From positions 16,038 to 80,037 of the forward strand of contig NZ_PIZU01000024.1 of assembly GCF_002838065.1 (NCBI RefSeq): 64,000 nt of DNA, given 5' to 3'. The stretch's first letter is position 1; each line of letters begins with the position of its first letter. The notes beneath the pieces were generated by a model. It did not search any database. It saw only the letters and a program-made list of their open reading frames with translations, and was not told the DNA's origin. The translations under genes and the position numbers were made by a program. Positions 1 to 7,126 of this stretch are shown here, piece after piece. Origin of the DNA: Mycobacterium hubeiense (GTDB lineage: Bacteria > Actinomycetota > Actinomycetes > Mycobacteriales > Mycobacteriaceae).

Positions 1-2279
1 TGGCCGCGCTGCACACCGCCCAGTCCGGCGACCTCACCGCACACCTCGACGACCTCGACCGCAGACTCGAGCATCTGTCCTCGGCCCACCGCGACACCGA
101 ACAACAGCTCAAGATCTACCGGGAACGCACCACAGCGCTCGCCGAGCCCCCCGCGACAGCCGAAGAGTTCGCCGCTGCCCAAGCCGCGGCCGCGCAGTTC
201 CTTGCCGAATATCCCCGCACCGCAGCCGAGTTGCGCGCCCGGCGAGACACCGCCGTCGGACACCACCACCGCCTGCACGACCACCGCGCCGGCCTGGCCG
301 GCGAACTCGAGTCGCTGTCCGGGCGCTCCGGAGCGATCCCGGCAGAACTGCACGCCGCGCGCTGCGCGGTCGCCGCGGCGATCGGACGCCATCCCGACCA
401 CGTGCCGTTCGTCGGGGAACTGATCGACATGCGACCCGGATACGAGGCGTGGCGGCTGGCCGCCGACCGGGCGATGGGCGGGTTTGCCACCACGCTGCTC
501 ATCGCTGCAGAGGACCTCGACCACGCCCGCGTGCAGATCAACGAACTCTCACTGGCGCGGCGGCTGACTTTCGAGGGCGCCCAACCCGGCCAACCCATCG
601 CGCCTGTCGGCGACGAACACCGGCTCAGCGGACGGATCATCGTCGACGAATCGTCGCCGTTCGCCGGGTGGGTGCTGGCCCGCATCGCCTCAGGGTTCGA
701 CTACGTGTGTGTCGACGACCCCGCCGCGCTGGCGACCGTGCAGCGCGGCCTGACCATCACCGGCCAAACCAAAACCGGCAGCCGCGGTGCGCACGGAGGC
801 AGCCGCGCGCCGGTGATCGGGTTCTCCAACACCCACCGAGGGGAGCAGCTGCGCGCCGACCTCGACGGCGTAGACGCCGAGCTGGTGTCAGCGGCCGCGG
901 CGATCGCCGCCGCCGACCGTGACATCGAAACGCTGCAGACCCGCCGCGACGCCTACCGCTACGTCGCCGACACCACATGGTCGGGCATCGACGTCGCCAC
1001 AGCACGCGAACGTGTCGAGGCCGCGGCCGCGCGGCGCGACCAGGCCGCCACCGGTGCTGGCGCGCGCGCCGGCGAGACTGCCTCGCGCCGAGACCAACTG
1101 CGTACCGCTCGTGAAAACGCCGCTCGGGCACGCCATCTCGCCGAGGCCGACGTCGAGCGGCTCACCGCCCAATATGCGGGGCTGCAGGTGCGGGGGGAGG
1201 AGCTCGCCGGCCAGATTCAGCAGCTGCCCGCCGGCGCGGGCGAGGTCCTCACCGAGCAGCTGGCCGTCCGGCTCGACACCGAGCTTGGCGCGGCCGCCGG
1301 CGAGCACGTCACCGCCACCACGTTCGGCCAGGCCCTTGCCCGGCTCCATGCCGCGCTGAGCACCCAAGCCGAGACGGCGCGGGCCGCGGCCGCCCGAGCC
1401 GCCAAGATGCTCACCGCCACCTTCGAAGCGTTTCAACGGCAATGGCCGCGACCGGATTTGGGCACCGACGTGTCGTCGTATGTCGGCTACCGCGACATCC
1501 TCGACGATCTCAACGCCGAGGGACTGCATCAGCGACGCGCCACGTTCGTGCGCGACGTCAACGACTGGACCGGCATCGATCTGCTGCGGCTGCACGGTGC
1601 CTATGAAGAAGCCGTTGAAGAGATCGCAGCCCGCCTGGATCCGATCAACAACATCCTGGCCGAGCTGCCGTTCGGCGCCGGAGCCGACCGGCTACACATC
1701 ACGTTGCGCCGCACCGCCACCGCCGACATCACCGCATTCCGCAAGGAACTCAAGACCCTGGCCGGCTTCGAGGCTGCCCCCGGCGATGACGAGGACCTCG
1801 TCCAGAAACGGTTCTTGACGCTGGCCCGCTTCATCAACCGAATCCGCAAGTCCGACAGCACCTCTGAGCGCGACTATTACCTCGATGTGCGCCGCCACAT
1901 CTACATCGAAGCCGAACGTCGAGACACCCACGGTGCGACCCTCAACGTCTACGCCAGCCTGGCCGGCAAATCCGGCGGCGAATCCCAAGAGCTCATCGCC
2001 TTCATCGTCGGCGCGGCGTTGCGCTATCAACTCGGCGACGCCCAGTGGCCCCGCTACGCCCCGGTCATCCTCGACGAAGGGTTCATCAAGTCCGACGCCG
2101 CGTTCGCCGGCCGCGCCGTGGCGGCCTGGAAAGGGCTCGGCTTCCAACTCGTCATCGGCGCGCCCGACGACAAAGTCAACAGCATCGAACCCCACGTGGA
2201 CCGCATCCTGTGCATCACCAAGAACAGCCAGCACCGATCCCACATCACGGCCCTGACCGACACCACGAGGCCATCGTGA
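1..2279 (+). CDS. SMC-like ATPase, JetC/MksB (Wadjet-type) family, 5' truncated by window edge
   Basis: The frame is open from the window edge (first full codon at base 3), so the N-terminal ATPase half lies outside and about 758 residues are visible. The visible part begins in a long Ala/Glu/Arg-rich coiled coil and ends in an ABC-type head lobe. An SMC signature (GKSGGESQ, near 1966-1990) is followed by a Walker B-like VILDEGFIKSD (near 2064-2096) and a typical C-terminal stretch (VIGAPDDKVNSIEP). In Wadjet and MksBEF systems this subunit is the DNA-loop-extruding motor. The stop overlaps the next start (GTGA), so the operon continues. A JetD (topoisomerase-like nuclease) gene does not follow in the window; any other subunits must lie upstream. 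Family assignment is good; a defence role is inference. Confidence 0.8.
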   Translation, partial: AALHTAQSGDLTAHLDDLDRRLEHLSSAHRDTEQQLKIYRERTTALAEPPATAEEFAAAQAAAAQFLAEYPRTAAELRARRDTAVGHHHRLHDHRAGLAGELESLSGRSGAIPAELHAARCAVAAAIGRHPDHVPFVGELIDMRPGYEAWRLAADRAMGGFATTLLIAAEDLDHARVQINELSLARRLTFEGAQPGQPIAPVGDEHRLSGRIIVDESSPFAGWVLARIASGFDYVCVDDPAALATVQRGLTITGQTKTGSRGAHGGSRAPVIGFSNTHRGEQLRADLDGVDAELVSAAAAIAAADRDIETLQTRRDAYRYVADTTWSGIDVATARERVEAAAARRDQAATGAGARAGETASRRDQLRTARENAARARHLAEADVERLTAQYAGLQVRGEELAGQIQQLPAGAGEVLTEQLAVRLDTELGAAAGEHVTATTFGQALARLHAALSTQAETARAAAARAAKMLTATFEAFQRQWPRPDLGTDVSSYVGYRDILDDLNAEGLHQRRATFVRDVNDWTGIDLLRLHGAYEEAVEEIAARLDPINNILAELPFGAGADRLHITLRRTATADITAFRKELKTLAGFEAAPGDDEDLVQKRFLTLARFINRIRKSDSTSERDYYLDVRRHIYIEAERRDTHGATLNVYASLAGKSGGESQELIAFIVGAALRYQLGDAQWPRYAPVILDEGFIKSDAAFAGRAVAAWKGLGFQLVIGAPDDKVNSIEPHVDRILCITKNSQHRSHITALTDTTRPS

Positions 2280-2743
2280 ACGCAGACGAAACATGGCTTG
2301 AGACGGTGGCCGAGAAGACCACCGATCACATCGCGCGCGCTGACGCGCTCATCGAACAAACGGCGACGGCGGCCAACTCGATGCGATCGCACTGCCGCGA
2401 CCAGGCCGCGCGTCTGCGCGAACTAGCGGCCCGCGAGCCCACCCTGGCGGCCCTCGTCGAGCTGGCCGAGTCGATGGACCGGTTCGCCGACTCGGTGGCC
2501 TCAACCCCCTACATCATCGAAGGCCTGCGCGACTGGTTGGTGCAGAGATCCGAAGCGATCGAGGTGACCGGCGCCGCGGTCGCGGCCGCCGAGGCCGCTG
2601 CCCACCGGCGCATCGCCGACATCTGCGCCACCGGCGGGGAGGATCACGATGCCGCGGTCGCAGAAATCGTCAGCGAGACCCGGACCGCCAACTCCGCGCG
2701 CATCGCTGGGCTGCGGGACTGGATCTGGGTGACCGGGCGGTGA
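2276..2743 (+). CDS. small coiled-coil protein, unknown, coupled to the SMC-like ATPase
   Basis: The 155-residue protein starts at a GTG inside the stop of the preceding SMC-like gene, so it is translationally coupled. It is mostly alpha-helical, rich in Ala, Glu and Arg, with heptad-like segments and no Cys cluster, membrane segment or known catalytic motif. Its position is where Wadjet operons often carry jetD, but it is far too short and has no toprim-like motif, so it is not JetD. It may be a dedicated partner of the ATPase. Function is not recognised. Confidence 0.65.
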   Translation: MNADETWLETVAEKTTDHIARADALIEQTATAANSMRSHCRDQAARLRELAAREPTLAALVELAESMDRFADSVASTPYIIEGLRDWLVQRSEAIEVTGAAVAAAEAAAHRRIADICATGGEDHDAAVAEIVSETRTANSARIAGLRDWIWVTGR

Positions 2744-2831
2744 AAGGGCACCGCGAAGCGCTGTGACGCTCCGGCTCACCACCCAACCCGATCGACCGTG
2801 AGCGGATTCGAACACTTGTACGATTGATGGT

Positions 2832-3074
2832 GTGGAGTTGCGTCGCACGCCCCGAGGCTGGGAGGAGCCGAGCCCCGACGTGTGCCCGCACTGCGATAGC
2901 GTGCTGGGCGGCGGATCGGTGTTGGTGGGAATTTCCCAATGTGATTGCGGCACAATGCATCGCACGCACTTCTGCCGATCGTGTCAGGCGACGATGTTCA
3001 CTCCGCCGTTAGGGCCTCGGTGTGCGCGTCGGGCCGTGGATGGCCGATCGGCCGGCCCGTCGAACCCGCGGTGA
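2832..3074 (+). CDS. small zinc-ribbon-like protein
   Basis: The 80-residue protein starts at GTG. Cysteine pairs CPHC, CDC and CRSC with nearby His residues (CGTMHRTHFC) suggest one or two structural zinc sites. The Arg/Pro-rich tail is probably disordered. It follows the SMC-like pair by 88 bp and may have its own promoter. The ribosome site is weak, so the exact start is uncertain. No function is assigned. Confidence 0.5.
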   Translation: MELRRTPRGWEEPSPDVCPHCDSVLGGGSVLVGISQCDCGTMHRTHFCRSCQATMFTPPLGPRCARRAVDGRSAGPSNPR

Positions 3075-3173
3075 TGTCGGCTGCTTGCCTTCCGATGGCG
3101 ACGTCGCCCGGGCGCACTCGAAGGCCTCAGGATTCGAGGCGATGCCTTGACGGGTCTGAGATAGTTTCGCTGC

Positions 3174-3341
3174 ATGAGCGTGGGCTTCTGGGTGATCAGT
3201 GTCGACCGGGAATCGGGTCGAGCCACCACATCCCCGTTGATCGCTGACCGTGACGAGGCCTGGCAGTACAGCCTCGACATCCAGGACGAAGACACCTACA
3301 CCACTGTCGTTCCTCGACGATTCAAACGGCCGAAATCCTGA
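3174..3341 (+). CDS. small hypothetical protein, 55 aa
   Basis: This short reading frame starts ATG and encodes a compact acidic protein (MSVGFWVISVDRESG at the start) ending in a basic RRFKRPKS tail. Composition and codon use resemble plasmid genes around it. It lies immediately before the GntR-type regulator on the same strand. No known domain is seen. Confidence 0.45.
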   Translation: MSVGFWVISVDRESGRATTSPLIADRDEAWQYSLDIQDEDTYTTVVPRRFKRPKS

Positions 3342-3391
3342 CCCGGCTGTCCGTCACCTCCACGACACTACGCACTCTTCGCTGTAGAGTT

Positions 3392-4213
3392 GTGTGGGTG
3401 GAGATCGAGAACCCCACCGATGACGATGGTCTGCCGGTATTCACTCTCGTGGGCCAGATCGAACGCTGGTTACGCGACCAAATCGCCAGCGGCGCATTCA
3501 AACCCGGCGATCGCTTACCGTCGATGACGGACATCCAGAGCCGGTTCGGCGCGAAATCCCTCAGCACCGTCAGGGCCGCGCAACTGCGCCTGGCTCGCGA
3601 CGGTCTCGTCACGGCCCACCACGGCCGCGGCGTATTCGTGCGCGGGCTCACCAGCGCCGACCCTCCGAGCCGCGACGCCATCGTCACTCGTAACGAGCCA
3701 CCCACATTGATATCTGCCGACCCCGCCACGCGCACCATCACCATCGAGCTGCGCACCAGCGCCCAACCGGAACAATGGGCCACCAGCACATTCATCGATC
3801 GCCTCCGCGAGCGCTGGCCTACCCACGGCCGCACCATGGTGCCGGGCGGCCGCTCCGGCTACACCATCACCATCGCCGACCGTGAACTCGAGGACACTGT
3901 CGCCGAATTCGACACCCTCCTCGCGGAGGCAAACGCCTATCACTTGACGGTGACACGTCCCAAGCTGCGAGCAGCCCAGCGGATATGGCAAAACACACAC
4001 GACGAACTCACCGTATGCCCGGGCGGCGGCCTCGATCTCGACCACCTCCAAGCCCGCCTCGATCGGCTCCACCCAGACGACCCTGAGGGCGCCCAACGGC
4101 TCACCCGCGCCGTTGACGCCGTCACCAAAGCGCACGTCATGCGCACCATGCTGGAAAACAGCCGGCACGATCCACACGTCACGCCGGTAGCAGATCCAGC
4201 GCCGACGTCATGA
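3392..4213 (+). CDS. GntR-family transcriptional regulator
   Basis: The 273-residue protein begins at GTG. Residues about 13-86 form a winged helix of the GntR type: VFTLVGQIERWLRDQIASG, then KPGDRLPSMTDIQSRFG and a recognition segment TVRAAQLRLARDGLV, ending in the wing HHGRGVFVRG. The C-terminal 180 residues do not match a UTRA or FCD effector domain that I recognise and look like a plasmid-specific domain. Such proteins bind short inverted repeats near promoters; it is one candidate reader of the ATACACC-N6-GGTGTAT operator seen elsewhere, with no direct evidence. The 3' end overlaps the convergent lipoprotein gene by 35 bp. Confidence 0.85.
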   Translation: MWVEIENPTDDDGLPVFTLVGQIERWLRDQIASGAFKPGDRLPSMTDIQSRFGAKSLSTVRAAQLRLARDGLVTAHHGRGVFVRGLTSADPPSRDAIVTRNEPPTLISADPATRTITIELRTSAQPEQWATSTFIDRLRERWPTHGRTMVPGGRSGYTITIADRELEDTVAEFDTLLAEANAYHLTVTRPKLRAAQRIWQNTHDELTVCPGGGLDLDHLQARLDRLHPDDPEGAQRLTRAVDAVTKAHVMRTMLENSRHDPHVTPVADPAPTS

Positions 4214-5231
4214 CCGCAGACACCAGGGTTGCGTCGTCGCCGGTCACCTCGACCACAGGGACGAGCTGGCTTGCGCGGCCGCTCCAAACGCCCCCGAACT
4301 CCCCTCCGACAATGGCTTGAGCGAAAGCCGTTCCCTGGTGGATGTGGCTGTAGCCATCATGATCACCGAACTTCGTCGGCTCTGAGTTGATCGTGACGAT
4401 TCCGCGTTCGCGGTAGTCGAAGCTCACGAGCAGTTCGATCCCGTCGACGGTGAAGAAACAGCTCGTGAGGCTTTGGTCGGCCCAGTCGAAAGCTACCGAA
4501 CGCGAGGCGCGCAACCGCGCGACGACCGCACAGGGCGCCTCGTTGGTGAGCACGGTGACGGTCGTCGCCGGAGAGGTCCCTTGCCGGGGTTGGTCTGGCC
4601 AGTTCGCCAGCACGTTGCGAACCAACGGCTCGCCGACCGCACACGCATTGCGGTCTCGCTCCATTGACACCGACATCCGCACCGCAATCGAATTCTCAAA
4701 CGGCACAGTGAATTCGCAGCCGCTCTCCACGAGCTGGTCACGTGTTCCAGGCGGCAGCGCGTCGGCGACATCGGTCGTGTACACCGCGACGCCGTCGATC
4801 TGTATGCGCTTGGTCGCGTCGAGGAACGTGGTGGGGGTGAAGGCAATTGACCATCCGACCGAGATGGGACGCTGAGCGCGCTCGTCGACCACCGCTTCGC
4901 ACGACGTGGAATTGCTTGATGTGCCGAGTGCTGTGACAGCGCCCAGGGACTCGAACTCGCTGCGATCGATCAACGCGCATGGATCCAGGTCACGCGCCCA
5001 CGTGATGGTCTGCTCTCGGGGCAGATCCGTCGGCACCGGCCGGAGCTCGGTGGTCGACGTGGCGGCGGGGGGAAGGTCTGTGGGCGTGGACGGCTGTTCG
5101 GAGGTTGTGGTCGAGCAGCCGATGGTCAGCAGCACCGCTGCTGATGCAGCGTGGATGGTTCGGAGCAATTTGGTCCACTTCGTTTGACGACTTGGAATCC
5201 TGAGCAGCCGACGGCAGCGGTATGCGCTCAC
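4179..5231 (-). CDS. DUF3558-type lipoprotein
   Basis: The 350-residue protein has a basic N-terminus, a hydrophobic segment and a lipobox (VLLTIGC, Cys about 39), so it should be exported and lipid-anchored. After a Thr/Pro-rich linker comes the DUF3558 pattern LDPCALIDRSEFESLG with a downstream paired Cys (SCEAV). A second partial copy (APCAVVARLR...LTSCFF) follows, so it may hold two related domains. DUF3558 lipoproteins are common in mycobacteria and of unknown function. The GTG start is chosen because it gives a full signal peptide; the ribosome site is poor. Confidence 0.75.
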   Translation of the reverse strand: MSAYRCRRLLRIPSRQTKWTKLLRTIHAASAAVLLTIGCSTTTSEQPSTPTDLPPAATSTTELRPVPTDLPREQTITWARDLDPCALIDRSEFESLGAVTALGTSSNSTSCEAVVDERAQRPISVGWSIAFTPTTFLDATKRIQIDGVAVYTTDVADALPPGTRDQLVESGCEFTVPFENSIAVRMSVSMERDRNACAVGEPLVRNVLANWPDQPRQGTSPATTVTVLTNEAPCAVVARLRASRSVAFDWADQSLTSCFFTVDGIELLVSFDYRERGIVTINSEPTKFGDHDGYSHIHQGTAFAQAIVGGEFGGVWSGRASQLVPVVEVTGDDATLVSAVMTSALDLLPA

Positions 5232-5259
5232 ATTCGTAGTTGATGGCGTCCAACTGGCG

Positions 5260-6444
5260 TTACTGCCCCACGTGAATCGGGCCGTTCCATCGGAGGGTGT
5301 TGTCCCGCCAGAAGTGGTGGAAGCCGGGTTGACCGCGCCATCGAGCGACGACTTCTAACACACCGCTGTCGCCAATTTTGAAGGTGCTCTGGATAATTGA
5401 CACGATGTCATAGGCGTCCTCGCCTACCCCGAATGTGATGGGCCCATGCCAATGAGTGTTCCACCGATTGGCGTCAAGCAGTTCACCACAGTCATGCCAG
5501 AAGTGGTCGATTCCGCCGAAACGACCCGCGGCCACCAACTCGATGTTGCCGTAGTGAGCATCCCGGGACCATGGCCACGGGTCGCGCTCGGTATAGCCGT
5601 AGGCGCCCTGGATCATGCCGGGAATTCCGCGCCAGCGTCGAGTGGTCTTCAGGATTGCATCGTCGCGTGATGAGAAGTGCCCGTAATAGGTGAGTTCACG
5701 TCGGTACATGGCCGAATCGGCCCATTCTCTCACCACGATGTGGATGTGGGAGTTCTCGCCGTTGGCGATCCCTGCGAACACCGTATCGCCGTCACCGGCC
5801 CACTTGTATCCGGTGTTGTTGATGCGAGAGTTCACCGTTGTGATGCCCTGGGCGATGCCGGCGAAGGTGGGTAGCGGCTGCTTCATCGTGTCGAGCTGGC
5901 GCCAGTGGATGGGATCTGAGGTGTTGACCCGTTCATTGAGCCATAAGCCGGGTTGGTCGATCGGGTGGATCGGCGTCGCCATTTGAAAATTGCCGACGCG
6001 GCCCCGTCGCTGCCAGAACAGGAAGGTCTCGATGGAGCTGCCGAAGTAGGCCATCGTGGGTGGCCCTCCGGTCTGGACGTGCTGCGGTCCATGCCAGGTG
6101 AACGGGGCGGCGTTCTCGCGCCAGAAATGGTCGATTATTCCGTCGAGGCCAGGCCGTGACGCCAGGACTTCCAAGTTGCCAAGGCTCTGATCACCATGGG
6201 TGCGGAAGTCTGACTCGACGATCGTGGCGTGGTTGTAGAGCGTCGAGCCGCCGAAGTGGATGGGCCCGAACCACTTGAACCGGTTTGGACCGTCATTGTT
6301 GTCGCGCCAGAAGTGAGCCAACCCCCCGCCGGGCCACGGTATGACGACTTCGAAATTGCCGGGTGTGCCAGCTCGGCTTTGGACCAGCCAGCCCGAGGGC
6401 GGCGACACCATCGGATCCTCGCGCCAATCGCGTTCCCACCCCAT
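5260..6444 (-). CDS. HFWRDN-repeat beta-propeller protein, lectin-like
   Basis: The 394-residue protein is built of about six degenerate repeats of 50-60 residues, each with a strand like GNFEVV/GNLEVL/GNIELV, then a Gly-rich turn and an (H/W)FWRDN motif, then W.GP. This pattern is typical of PLL-like/tachylectin-type propellers that bind sugars, and of similar fungal and actinobacterial proteins. There is no signal peptide or membrane segment, so it would be cytosolic unless exported another way. A good ribosome site (AGGGGG) sits 6 nt before the ATG. The repeat character is directly visible; ligand binding is inference. Confidence 0.65.
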   Translation of the reverse strand: MGWERDWREDPMVSPPSGWLVQSRAGTPGNFEVVIPWPGGGLAHFWRDNNDGPNRFKWFGPIHFGGSTLYNHATIVESDFRTHGDQSLGNLEVLASRPGLDGIIDHFWRENAAPFTWHGPQHVQTGGPPTMAYFGSSIETFLFWQRRGRVGNFQMATPIHPIDQPGLWLNERVNTSDPIHWRQLDTMKQPLPTFAGIAQGITTVNSRINNTGYKWAGDGDTVFAGIANGENSHIHIVVREWADSAMYRRELTYYGHFSSRDDAILKTTRRWRGIPGMIQGAYGYTERDPWPWSRDAHYGNIELVAAGRFGGIDHFWHDCGELLDANRWNTHWHGPITFGVGEDAYDIVSIIQSTFKIGDSGVLEVVARWRGQPGFHHFWRDNTLRWNGPIHVGQ

Positions 6445-6668
6445 GGATCGCCCCCTACCAAATGTGTCTGCTCATCAGTCAAACGCTCAGTCAACGCGTA
6501 AACAAGACCCGAACCGAACCGGTCAAATGCGGACGTGGCGCGGTCGCAGCCGACTGATCTACGCAGTTGGGGATGGCTGTTACCAAAATGGCTGCGGGAG
6601 TCCACGCCCTCGGCCCACTGTTCGATCGCGGGGAGACCATCACAGCCGGCGGGGCTGACGCCCACAGG

Positions 6669-6971
6669 GTGAAGGGGGAAAGAGATGTCGATGGGAGACT
6701 GGCAATCGCCGCCGCGATGGCAGCGGTGGTGGTTGTGATCATTGTGCAGCTCGTCCGGCTCCGCGGCGGTGACGATAACCGACAACGTCACGCCCACAGA
6801 GTCATCACTGCCGCCGGTATGTCCGCACTCGTCGTCATCTTCACCGTCTCCGCCGCCGACTACCACGGCCTCTGGCGGCTCGTCTACGTGGTGTTGGCAG
6901 CCCTGTCGGCGTACTCCGCGGTCATCATCTTTCGCCGCAACCGCGCCGACAACCGTCGGGGACAGCGATGA
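6669..6971 (+). CDS. small integral membrane protein
   Basis: About 100 residues with three hydrophobic segments (AIAAAMAAVVVVIIVQLV; ITAAGMSALVVIFTVS; LVYVVLAALSAYSAVII) and a basic C-terminus. The start is uncertain: GTG at 6669 is used here, ATG 6717 would remove the first 16 residues, and longer frames to 6567 are open. A strong AAGGGGGAA site directly precedes an ATG at 6685 in another frame that encodes a 17-residue Trp-rich peptide and stops inside this gene. The stop overlaps the next ATG. Function unknown. Confidence 0.5.
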   Translation: MKGERDVDGRLAIAAAMAAVVVVIIVQLVRLRGGDDNRQRHAHRVITAAGMSALVVIFTVSAADYHGLWRLVYVVLAALSAYSAVIIFRRNRADNRRGQR

Positions 6972-7093
6972 AACATTGGGTGCGCGCGGTTTTCGTGGGC
7001 GCTGGTGGCGGCGGCGTGCTGTGGGCTGGCATCGTTGCCGGCCTGGCCACTGCCGACCAGCCCGGCGCCCGGTTTGTCTACGCCGAAACTTGA
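6968..7093 (+). CDS. 41-aa single-pass membrane peptide
   Basis: The ATG overlaps the stop of the preceding membrane protein (ATGA), which indicates coupled translation. The peptide has a basic start (MKHWVRAV) and one hydrophobic helix (FVGAGGGGVLWAGIVAGLAT) followed by a short polar tail. It could be a small membrane partner of the upstream protein. No family is recognised. Confidence 0.5.
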   Translation: MKHWVRAVFVGAGGGGVLWAGIVAGLATADQPGARFVYAET

Positions 7094-7126
7094 GAAACTA
7101 CAACTCACTACTAATAATTAGTCTAT

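Noticed and set aside
888..1595. Antisense frames in the SMC-like gene
   Set aside because: High-GC shadow frames with Arg/Gly bias; the plus-strand coding frame has clear ATPase motifs.
6685..6738. 17-codon Trp-rich frame with a strong ribosome site
   Set aside because: It ends inside the membrane protein gene and has no further support; kept only as a note on start choice.
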